Positions 1-9,145 of a DNA stretch of 64,000 nucleotides are shown here, one piece after another. The notes beneath the pieces are model-generated. The model was not told the DNA's origin. It searched no databases and saw only the letters and a program-made list of their open reading frames with translations. Origin of the DNA: Plicaturopsis crispa FD-325 SS-3 (Eukaryota > Basidiomycota > Agaricomycetes > Amylocorticiales > Amylocorticiaceae); contig KN832555.1 in the NCBI GenBank assembly GCA_000827205.1, positions 753,536-817,535 on the forward strand, read 5' to 3'. Each line of letters starts with the position of its first letter. Position 1 is the first letter of the stretch. The translations under genes were made by a program, and so were the position numbers.

Positions 1-1579
1 CCTGTCACCTCTCGAGGACCGACTTGGTGAAGAAAGCGCTGACGATAAAATAGGTTAGTCTGAGAAAGCTGCAATGGAAGTGATGTCAACGTACCTCACA
101 TGCCAGCGACTAGGTCGGTCAACGTCCTCTCGGTCCTCATGAAGGTATGTGCATGCAAGACGACGAGCAGAAGAGAGCCGTGGTGGGAGTGTGCATGTTG
201 CATTGGCTTACCCGGGTAGAAGACGCCCACGGATGAGAACTATGCGGAAGCGACGACGTGCAGGCTAGCCGTAGAGGCGCTGCGGCCAATGCGTAAGCCG
301 GTCCAACGCTCGCAGACCGCAAACTGAAAGTGTTGTGCACCAGGCGAAAGTTAGTAACTTATACGACATTGTTGATGGTGCGGATAGACATACCACGACA
401 TGCGAAGCTCCATGTAGTCGAGTGTAGTTACCCTGGCAGACAGACATGAAGACGGGACAGGATGAAGGATGGTCGGAGGGAAGGGAAAATACGGTCGCTG
501 AGGTGGCAGTCTTTAAATGTGTGGGTGGGCGGAGTTTGAATTTGCACAATCTCGAGCCTTCCAGTCTCGATTCCGTTTTTCGGAAGTTCTTCCGACCAGG
601 TCTCGACGTCGACAAACTTCTGCTAAGTCTCGCTGTCCTCGTCAGGTCCTCGTAGCATGCTGTCTCCTCTTCTTCGCTCGAGGCCTCACACACGACTAGC
701 TCATGCTTGCGCGACGCACAAGCCACGACGACGACAGTGAATGTCTCGTGCCCTTGCCGTCTCGTCCCCAAATGGTCTGGCACCGTACAAGCCCTTCGCG
801 CGCCCCGAACAACAACCACGTTCAACCCCTGCCGTGGTCACATTAGTGGAAGTGGATGGGCCGTGTTTGGACAGACACGAAGGACGGTGCGTATGCCTTA
901 GCTTACCGTATCTTCTATTCCCTTACATGCTTCACACGCGCCCGGCCCGCATCCAACAGCGAGAAGACGAGACGCCGCTTGGTGTCTCGTTCATGTACAT
1001 TTGCCGTACTCACCATATTCTTCGCTCGCCACAATTGCCGCGTCAGTGAGATGCAGACGACAGGACGGCGCCGGTGAGCATCTACGCGCGCACGATGCAT
1101 GTCAGGCCCGCGACGCCGCTGGGTACGGTGTAGAGTAGCCCTGACGAGGAGACCGCTGGTCGGACGCCCCTGCTTCGCTGCTCACGCATGCACGTTTTCT
1201 CGTGCGTGCCGTAGCGACCGCGTCGGCCGGACACGGACAACAGGACAAGTCGGCGAGCAGAGACTTAAGTATCTTCCACGTACATTCCGTTTATCATGCA
1301 CTTCAAGCTGCGTGCCCCCGCGACCATCGAGTCTAATGCGTGCAGTTGCGTCAGACCTTGAGATTGAGGGCGCAGCGCATGCTGAGATTTGAATGGATTA
1401 ATCGGCCCTTAATGAAATTTTCTTAGATCAGAGTAGATTCATAGTATTTACAGCGTTTGTGCAACATTTAATGAAAATTTATGTGATTTTTTGCGTTTAC
1501 GGCGGTTTACATGAAATTCATGTAAATTCACAATCCAAGGTTTTCCTGATGGATCACGCCTGGTAAGATCTACAGTGCT
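1..1579. other. No confident gene; mixed short frames
   Basis: Reading frames of 60-190 codons occur on both strands and overlap one another. None has a recognisable motif, a convincing start with splice sites, or a protein-like composition extending across more than one frame. The stretch from about 1385 to 1535 is distinctly AT-rich compared with its surroundings and contains a palindrome, annotated separately. It may be the eroded flank of a mobile element, but nothing here proves that. Confidence 0.5.
1506..1526. repeat. Perfect palindrome, 10-bp arms around one base
   Basis: The arms TTTACATGAA and TTCATGTAAA are exact reverse complements on either side of a single A. They sit at the right edge of an AT-rich block. 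The function is unknown. It could be a protein-binding site or part of a decayed transposon terminus. It lies about 70 bp before the transposon-associated-like remnant. Confidence 0.6.
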
Positions 1580-1590
1580 TTGTCGATAGC

Positions 1591-2466
1591 TTGTCTAAAC
1601 AAGCCTTTTACCAGCTTGCGCAGGGTTTTGATACCGCCGACAATACAGAATTGGCGCGCATGGTCGGCGCTATGTACCGTGCGTCTGCAGATGACCGGGG
1701 GACTGTACAAGCCTTGGCACGCGAGTCTGACGAAGCACAGGAGGATGGTGCGTGGCCCAGATTCATCTATTTCTGTCGCTTACATCTGCTTCAGAAGGTA
1801 TCTCTTTTCTCCTGAGCACACACTCCCAGAAGTTGCGACTTCCGGACACGCTATACTACAAATTGCTGCAACATTTCCGGTCACGCCGTCCCGATCTCCA
1901 AATCCATTCGCACATTGTGCAAGCTCCTCACCCTCAAAGCCAGCCACTGCTCTCCCATGCGATATTCTTTGATTATGTTGTCGTTAACCATCACAGATAC
2001 CGTGCAGCGTCTCGTGCATCAGCAGTCTCGGACTCCTTTGTCGGTGTTCGCATGGGTGACCATCCAGGTGCTCCCTTTTGGGTTGGCATTCTGCGTGATA
2101 TATTCGTTATTGAGCAGCCTGCTGTTGGTTTGCATCGGTACGGTTACGTTGAATGGCTCCGTCCGCTGGCGCTTGACCTTTCTGGGACCGTGTGGGACGA
2201 ATTGTATGTTCAGTCGTTCACGAGCTTATTATTTCAGTCGCTGACCACAATCTCATACTAGTACAGCATTGAACTTACAGTTGTGGGAAGCCGGCTCCTA
2301 TCTAACGGAGCAAGACGTTGGACCATCTACATTCATTGACCTGAACAGCATTGCAAGGCCAGCTATACGATCCGATGTCATGGTCGGAACCACAAAGTGC
2401 TGGGCCACAATTTTGCTCAATTCGGTGCGGAATCTACCCATACCTCGCCTCCGCGTAACTGAATAG
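1591..2466 (+). pseudogene. Decayed frame resembling a transposon-associated mushroom protein
   Basis: Three stretches look coding but lie in different frames. About 1591-1800 contains NTELARMVGAMYR. About 1830-2210 contains VGVRMGDHPGAPFWVGILRDI, then GYVEWLRPL and SGTVWDEL. About 2269-2466 contains LWEAGSYL and IRSDVMVGTTKCWATI. The order and wording resemble a large agaricomycete family found as stand-alone genes or beside KDZ-type DNA transposons, in which a ...GELRDIFxIEQ...YGxVRWL... segment is followed by LWE...IRSxVxVG. This is recalled family resemblance, not a search result. No start codon opens the first part, and I found no canonical introns that join the frames cleanly, so I treat it as broken. 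No transposase core is present. Confidence 0.35.
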
Positions 2467-2634
2467 GCTGACACTTTACGCTACAGTAAGGTTGCGGATC
2501 AGTCAAATGGTTTGGTCTGATCATAGGCTATACCAGTGAGTATTTGGTCGGTATTTACGCATAAGACTGATCATAGTTCATAGGCACAATAAGCATAGAT
2601 TGAAAGAACAAAGCGAAAGCACACTGCTGCATCC

Positions 2635-4350
2635 TCACGCGCCATCCTCAGTCTGGACATTCTCATCGTCGCTATCCTCATCGTCGGCCAAGTACCTCAA
2701 ATCCTCCGCATCGAGGTCAGCGTCTGGGATGTCGAGATCGAAGATCGTGTAATCCGTGAAGTCCTCCGAAGTCCTGACCATGTTATTCTCCGAGCAAGCA
2801 GCCCATGCCCTGCTCACGCAAGGCGTATACGGCGTCTTTGTTGCGCTAATGGGGTGACGACAGTTCGTGTTTGCCTTGATGCCGCGGAATCGTGGTAGTC
2901 GAACTTTTCCAGAGCGCGACTGATTCTGCCCGACGACAGTGTCATTTGCTGTGTCGCGGTCGAACTTTCGCAAACGCGCGTAAGTGCGGTTCAACTATTG
3001 AGGCGTCATTTTTCGCATTCTGAACAGAATGACATAGGGACTCTACTGACCTGTTTGGACCGCCAGCCTTCTTTACGAACCTCAATGCCATTCGTGCCGC
3101 CGTTGTGGTCGAGGCGGTGTTGCTTCCACTGCTCGACGGTGACGTTTCCAGGATCGTCGTGTTCCGACGACATCCAGTCGGTCTGGATGAGATCCTCCAA
3201 CCCCACGGTTTCCTCCTCACCGTAGAAAGCCCGGAAGTTGTCTGTTTGCTTCCGCAGGTCATCTGCTTTCTGCAAACCCGTGAGCCCTCTCATTAAGTAT
3301 CCATACAGTAAATGTGGCTCACCTGTTTCTTTCGTTGCCTTCGCTTGTTAAGGTCATTTTTCCGTTCACGTCGAGCCCGCCCACCGTCCGTGTTCTGCGC
3401 GATGTACGCTCCTCTGACCGTGCCAAAGTAACCACGGACGGCCTCGAAGACATTCTTCGGATCCCCAATCACGTTCGGAGGGACTGAGGTTGGGTTGGCC
3501 TGAATGTCGAAGTGTGTGGTGAGTAAATACTGTCCGCAGTCAAACAATTTTCACAACATTAGACGTACACTGACTCGCTGCAAGACAATATCGGTGATTC
3601 GATGGCATTCGCTGTCATTGTTTCCGTGACTGGGCGGCTTAGACCAATCGAAGTTGGCAAATGGTGTTCCGGCCTGGTCAACCCTGGGTGCTTGTGGCGG
3701 CGGAATATAGTGAGGAATACAGAGCTGTGACCGTCCATTCGGCAGGTTACGTTTTGTGCCTCCCATGCAGTCATAGAAGGCTTCGTGCACGACAGCCTGC
3801 CACATGCACAGTGAGCAGCCAATATCGTACACTATACAGGCCAAAACTCACGAGCAGTGCTTTGTTCTTTCGAGCCCTCTGTGTCACTTGTTGACGGTTC
3901 AGGGCGGCTGCCTGCTCTAGTTGTGCGATGCGATTCAACACCGAGGTCAAGACGTCATTATCACCAGGGGATGTCGCAGTTGAAGCCCCCTGCGGTGAAC
4001 GATTCCCCGCTGCTTCTGTCGGCACCTGGGGCGATGCGACCTGTGCCGTGCCTAGTCCCACAGCCATTGACGGGGGTGTCGACTGCTGATTCTGTGCGGG
4101 AATCTGCGTGAACATGGCGGGGTTCACCGTCTGCTGAGCGGTAGCAAAGTTTGTCGCTGTGCCGCTGCCGTTGCTATTCAGGGACTGATTCTTTTCTCAT
4201 TCTATCAGCGGCCTGCATCCACGCTGTACGACGAAGAAGACTCGCCTGGGTGCTAGCATTGTATGCCCCCACGAGCTGTAGGAGCTGCTGCGCACTGATC
4301 ATGGGCTGCATGCCACCGAGTTGCTGTGCGTGCGGATCGTAGCCTGACAT
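2635..4350 (-). CDS. Orphan multi-exon protein, basic middle and acidic C-terminus
   Basis: I do not recognise the family. ATG at 4350 opens a Gln/Met-rich N-terminus (MSGYDPHAQQLGG). Further exons fit 4184-3852, 3796-3569, 3529-3323, 3269-3051 and 2994-2635. All five are multiples of three and joined by phase-0 introns. Exon 2 is Ser/Gln/Pro-rich and ends in a probable short coiled coil (LNRIAQLEQAAALNRQQV). Exon 4 ends in a basic RKNDLNKRRQRKKQ run, a candidate nuclear signal. Exon 5 has the motif GLEDLIQTDWMSSEHDDPGN. The last exon ends in an acidic tail (DDEDSDDEN). The exon 1/exon 2 junction is unresolved: no donor in the right phase is convincing, so the N-terminus may be wrong or damaged. 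Exon 4 could alternatively begin at 3499. It lies just downstream of the decayed frame at 1.6-2.5 kb on the opposite strand. A DNA-binding or element-linked role is only a guess. Confidence 0.6.
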
Positions 4351-5018
4351 GGGACGTTGCGTGGATATGAGCGCAGTGAAGTACAAGGCCTGACAATGCA
4401 GCAACAGTACGAAATCTGCCTGCTTATATATGGTTTTTGTCGTACTGATCAGTCCCTTGCTGTTAGCCGTTGCCCGCATACGAGTCCTCGGCGACGCCTC
4501 GCTGGTATCACCCAGCGATATTGGTATGTTTTACCATTGCTCTTGTACATTCGGGGTGCTGAATTATTCCCCCGTTGTCGGCATGATCGCAAGACCCTGG
4601 GCAATATTCTACGAACACACCAGGAATGCGGCGGCAAGGGTACCGGAGGGCGGCAGTGGCAGCGCTGCGGCGGGTGGCGTTTTTTTGGAGCGTGCCTATC
4701 CGAGGGTATCCACTACCACAAGCCATGTATTCTATCTAATATATCTGAGACCTGAAGCTCTTAACTACGCGCCCTAGACACTTATGAATCCGCTGATAGA
4801 CATATCGGCTAGAACCATTGTTTTGTGGTGATGTCCGTATGCTGATATTTATGAACACGGCGGTTGTCCTGAGCACAAGCTAGTGTTGGATAGTGTTACA
4901 GTCTTTGTATTGTCTTGTACCTTTCCATCCAAGCTGCCCACTACTCGTAGACAGTTAATATATTTGCGCTATCTCCCTTGCTGTCTCGAACTTGTACATC
5001 TTGCAGAAAACGCAGTGA
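4351..5018. other. Intergenic stretch before the shortened MYND gene
   Basis: I see no gene. Frames on both strands are short and unrelated to anything recognised. The sequence before 5019 shows no similarity to the first 430 coding bases of the full-length MYND paralogue at 6859, so the missing N-terminal part of copy 1 is absent from here rather than merely mutated. Confidence 0.5.
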
Positions 5019-6360
5019 ATGGTATTTCTGCGCTTGCTCAAGGATGCCGTCCTCGACGATTCCACATTCGTACCAACCACGCCTAAGCTGTTATCCAATT
5101 CCCGCTTCGAGAAATTGATCACTACCAAGCGCAAAGGATCTTCAGACAATGCTCGCATTATCCAGGAAACCTTCAAAGTTACGAGGAACCTCGTTATTTG
5201 TAAGTTACATGCTCTTGTGACATCTGGGTACTACGATACTCATATGCTTTGAGTCAGATTACTTTTTGCAACACGTCCTCGACTCCCTCGATGACCGACC
5301 TTTCGTGCCAACCGTAATTCGAAAGGCGGCCGAGCCCTCGAAGATCAGCCCCGAGATTCGCCGAGCACTCAAAGCATCCCTGGGCGATACCGCAAAGGTC
5401 GTACTCCGCAGACGTAACGAGGAGAAGAAATCGCGCGTTATAAGCTGCGAAAACTGTGGACAGACTGAACATGACGAAATACGTCTTTCTGCGTGTGCGT
5501 CCTGTAGAGATAAACTTGGGCGCCGAGTGTTCTACTGCTCAAAGTAAGCGGATCCGGTCGATGTCACACGCCAGTATAATGCATTCATTCTCATCTTTCT
5601 CTACAGGGAATGCCAGAAAAAAGACTGGAAACTACGCCACAAGCTGATATGCGGCAAGCCGATGACCCTAGATAGCGCACAGCAGACGGCAGTAGGGGAA
5701 GCACCTATAGCTGCCCCGAAGCTGGATCCTTGCTGTGAAGACCCTCTCTACGTTGCATGTATCCTCGAGCTCTGGGAACAACGCCACATCGCATCTCTTC
5801 CGGCCGAAGGCACAGGACTATTCCCTTCCACTGTCGGTCCCGCGATCTCCGGGTACAAACGATCTCTCGAGCTACAGTATCAAATATCACTCCTGAACGA
5901 TGGCATCAACGACGCTAGAGATTATCTTCTGTCGACGACCGATGGAAGATTTATAGTCGTCTGCATGCCGAACCTCTTGTTCAAATCGCATTTTCGGAAA
6001 TACCGCGATGCTGCTCTGTACACGGGGGACCGCGACGCAGTCGCAATCATTGCACAGTTCCTATCTACTCGGACGCTGTCGCAGGCGAATGCGAGCAACT
6101 CGGGCTACACGTTCACGCCGGAAGGCGTCCTCGGGCAACTGACGAAAGAATATGGGTTCGACGTCGCCAAGGCTGTGGCAGATCTGGAACGCCAGCGGAT
6201 GGCTCGCCTTGAAAACTTTGGCGAGCTGGAGAGGATCGTCACCATGTTTGCACTGGAAGGCCAAAAGATGCTCCAGGATCCTGCGCTCGCTGGGAAGCGG
6301 AAATTGCTGATGAAAAAGGCCCGCGAGGACCTGGAGGCAGCATCCAAAAACAAGGCGTAG
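5019..6360 (+). CDS. MYND zinc-finger protein, copy 1, N-terminally short
   Basis: Exons 5019-5199, 5258-5543 and 5607-6360 join in frame to about 406 residues. The MYND finger has the Cys/His pattern CENCGQ...CASC...CSKECQ...HKLIC (the cluster C-x2-C, C-x2-C, C-x3-C, H-x3-C) and is split by the second intron inside the K codon after CS. MYND fingers usually bind proline-rich partners. The C-terminal 230 residues (from DPLYVACILELWEQR) are shared with the neighbouring paralogue and have no named domain that I recognise. The ATG at 5019 aligns with about residue 144 of copy 2, so the first quarter of the protein is missing. Intron positions are identical in both copies, which points to DNA-level tandem duplication. 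The open frame is intact over all three exons, so this may be a working shortened gene rather than a pseudogene. Expression evidence would decide. Confidence 0.7.
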
Positions 6361-6649
6361 GTTGTGCGTTTTCTTCCTGTCCATTCGTTCACTTTATCTC
6401 CCCCTTCGCCGCTCACGAGCTCTCATACTCCTACCCTATAACGCAAAGCTCCATCTCCAAGCCTCCATGCACGTTTTTCTCTACCCTGTTTCTTGGCAAT
6501 GCATGTATCCCACCTCGATCGCTTTCCAACTCTTGCTATCGCTTTGGCATTTCCCGGTGTATCTTCTCGCTATCTCGATCAACCCTTGCTGTACGGTTTT
6601 GGTACTTTGTATGTTTACGTTTTACAGGTGCACTGTTGTACTTAGGGAC

Positions 6650-6655
6650 AATAAA
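6650..6655 (+). terminator. Possible poly(A) signal AATAAA
   Basis: A canonical hexamer lies about 290 bp after the stop of MYND copy 1 and about 200 bp before the start of copy 2. Fungal poly(A) signals are degenerate, so this is suggestive only. Confidence 0.3.
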
Positions 6656-6858
6656 CTCTAAAAACGATTGTCTTCCTCTCTGGTGCTGTACGAGGGATGG
6701 GTGACAACAAGGTTCTACTCCGCGGCGCATTGTTATTATTATAAATGAAATACAATGCACCGGGAGGTAACTGGTAAGTACTGCGGTGATAAGTATAAGG
6801 ACTGGGCCTGCACCTTGCCTGCAACCACAACGCACCACAACGCGCTGCCCATAACTTC

Positions 6859-8615
6859 ATGCCCTCCACAGTAGCGAAACGATCGTCTCCTCTATCGATA
6901 CATTTCGGCTTTCCGGACTCCAGAAAACAGCCTATGGAATGGGACAAATCTTGGGGACGTCAAATCGAGCTCATCTACAAGGGATCGCGCGACGTCGTGA
7001 ACGACGTGCTCATAGCCTGGCAGGTCGAGCAGCAGTCCCAGTCTTTACTGTTTACCCATAGGGGAAAACTAGGCGACCTCTGCAGACTCCAGCTCAAATT
7101 CTCCAGAATCGCCTCCGAGCATCTTGTTGCGAAGAACTTCGAGTCCAGATGGCTTTCGATGACCGCTGCAGACCGGAGGACGCATCTGCTGGATGGAATT
7201 GTGCGCGCTTGCAGCACAGACGGTCTCGAGCATCAGAGGCTATTTGCCAATGAGGTGACCGTCGCCAACATGGAGAAGGAGGGCGGAAGGGTATTCCTGC
7301 GCTTGATGAAGGAAGCCATCCTCGACGACTGCACGTCGATTCCAACGACGCCCAAGTTCATACCCAATGCCCGCTTCGAGAAACTGGTGATGACCAGCTG
7401 CAAAGGATCTTCGGACAGCGCTCGCCTTCTTCAAGAAACCTTCAAACTTGCGAGGAACTATGTCATCTGTGAGTTTCGTGTTCGCTCATAGCAACACCTC
7501 GACATCATACTCATATGCTCTGATGTAGACAATTTCTTGCAACAGGTCCTCAATTCTATTGACGGCGTAGCTTTCGTGCCGATCACGCTTCGAAAGGCGT
7601 CCGAGCACTCAAAAAAACTGAGCCCAGGGATACGCCAAGTGCTTAGCGCATCCCTTGGCGAGTCCGCGAAGGAGCTAATCCGCAGACGTAACGAGGAGAG
7701 GAAAACGCGCGTCATGAGTTGCGAGAACTGTGGGCAGAGCGATCTAGACGGAATTCATCTCTCTGCGTGTGCGTCCTGCAGAGACAAGCTTGGACGTCGA
7801 GTGTTCTACTGCTCGAAGTAAGCAGATCCTGGCACTGTGAGCGAGCTATTTTAACATTTTACCGTAGGGATTGCCAGAAACAAGACTGGAAACAGCGTCA
7901 TAAGCTGATTTGCGGCAAGCCATTGACTCTCGATATTGCGCAGCAGACGGCGGTAGGCGCAGAACCTATAGCCGCCCCATCGCAGAATCCTTGGGAAGAC
8001 CCGCTCTATGCTGCATGCATCACCGAGCTCTGGAGCCAACGCCCTGTCGCCTCTCTTTGCCCCGACGGCACAGGACTCTTCCCTACCACTGTCGGCCCCG
8101 CAACCTCTGGATACAAGCGCTCTGTCGAGTTACGGTATCAAGTCACCCTCATGAACGAAGGCGTTCGCGGCGACGCCAGGGACTATCTGCTATCAACGAC
8201 CGATGGACAATTTGTAGCCATCTCTATGCCCTTCCTGATCCTCAAATCGCAGTTTCGGAAGTACCGCGATGCCGCTATGTACGCCGGGGACCGCAAAGCG
8301 GTCGCAATCATCGCGCAGTATCTGTCTACTAAGACTGTGGAGAATGCGCGTGGCTCGGGCTTCACGTTCACGTCAGAAGGCGTCCTCGAGCAACTGTCCA
8401 AAGAATACGAGTTCGATGTCGCCAAGGCTGTGGCGGACCTGGAGAGCCAGCGAATGCGGCGTCCGAATCAATTGGGCGAGCTGGAGATCGATGTCGCCGC
8501 ATATACACTGGAGGGGCAAAAGATGCTCAGGGATCCTGCGCTCACCGAGAAGCGAGAATCGCTCAGGAAAAAGGCCCGCGAGGACATGGAGGCGGCAATG
8601 AAAAACAGCTCATAG
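6859..8615 (+). CDS. MYND zinc-finger protein, copy 2, full length
   Basis: Exons 6859-7468, 7529-7817 and 7868-8615 give 548 residues. The start ATG is the first in frame and is followed by an N-terminal region (MPSTVAKRSSPLSIHF) absent from copy 1. The MYND finger (CENCGQSDLDG, CASCRDKLGRR, CSKDCQKQDWKQRHKLIC) sits around residues 285-325, followed by a conserved C-terminal region of about 230 residues. The protein carries no SET domain, so it is not a SMYD-type methyltransferase. MYND-only proteins are strongly expanded in agaricomycetes and mostly uncharacterised. A cytosolic or nuclear adaptor role is inferred from the finger alone. Copy 2 aligns with copy 1 over its last 404 residues with the same two intron sites. 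Confidence 0.85.
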
Positions 8616-9145
8616 ATTGTGCGTATTCTGCCACTGTTTTGCTCATTTTGTCTTCTCCTTCTCACTCGGCTCTTAGACTGTAACTGTACACCCCCGACGC
8701 GAAACCCCAATCATCGACTCTCTGTGCGCCGTCTATCCCCCCACACTGTATCGTGTCAGTGCTTGTATTCCACTTTACCGTTCTCATACCCCTGCAACTC
8801 TTTAGTATATATAATCCCCGGTCTGTAGCCCCATGCCTATCGATTCTTGCGGTGTATGCTCTTGTGACTCTGTATACGCTTTACTGCTGTAGAGATCCGT
8901 TCGCCTGCCATTCTTACGTACCGTGTCATCGACCTTTTAATTGCATACCATTCCCTTGATGTCATTTTCCGGTCAAACAGTGGCGCTTAAAGCAGGAAAA
9001 AGATGATATTCATAAGTCGAATGCTAAGTGCGAAGAGTAGATTATTAGACATGTTGAAAAAAGCGACAAAGCGAAACAATCATCGGTCGAATGCAAAGAT
9101 ATACGGGGTATATAACATGTATGGCCGCCAATGTGCAATCACAAT
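8616..9145. other. Convergent 3' intergenic region
   Basis: This lies between the stops of the converging MYND copy 2 and repeat-protein genes. It is pyrimidine-rich near 8620-8960 on the + strand, as expected for 3' untranslated sequence, and AT-rich near 9000-9120. No coding signal was recognised. Confidence 0.5.

Noticed and set aside
5019-8615. SMYD-type lysine methyltransferase
   Set aside because: The MYND finger is present but there is no SET-domain motif on either side of it in either copy.
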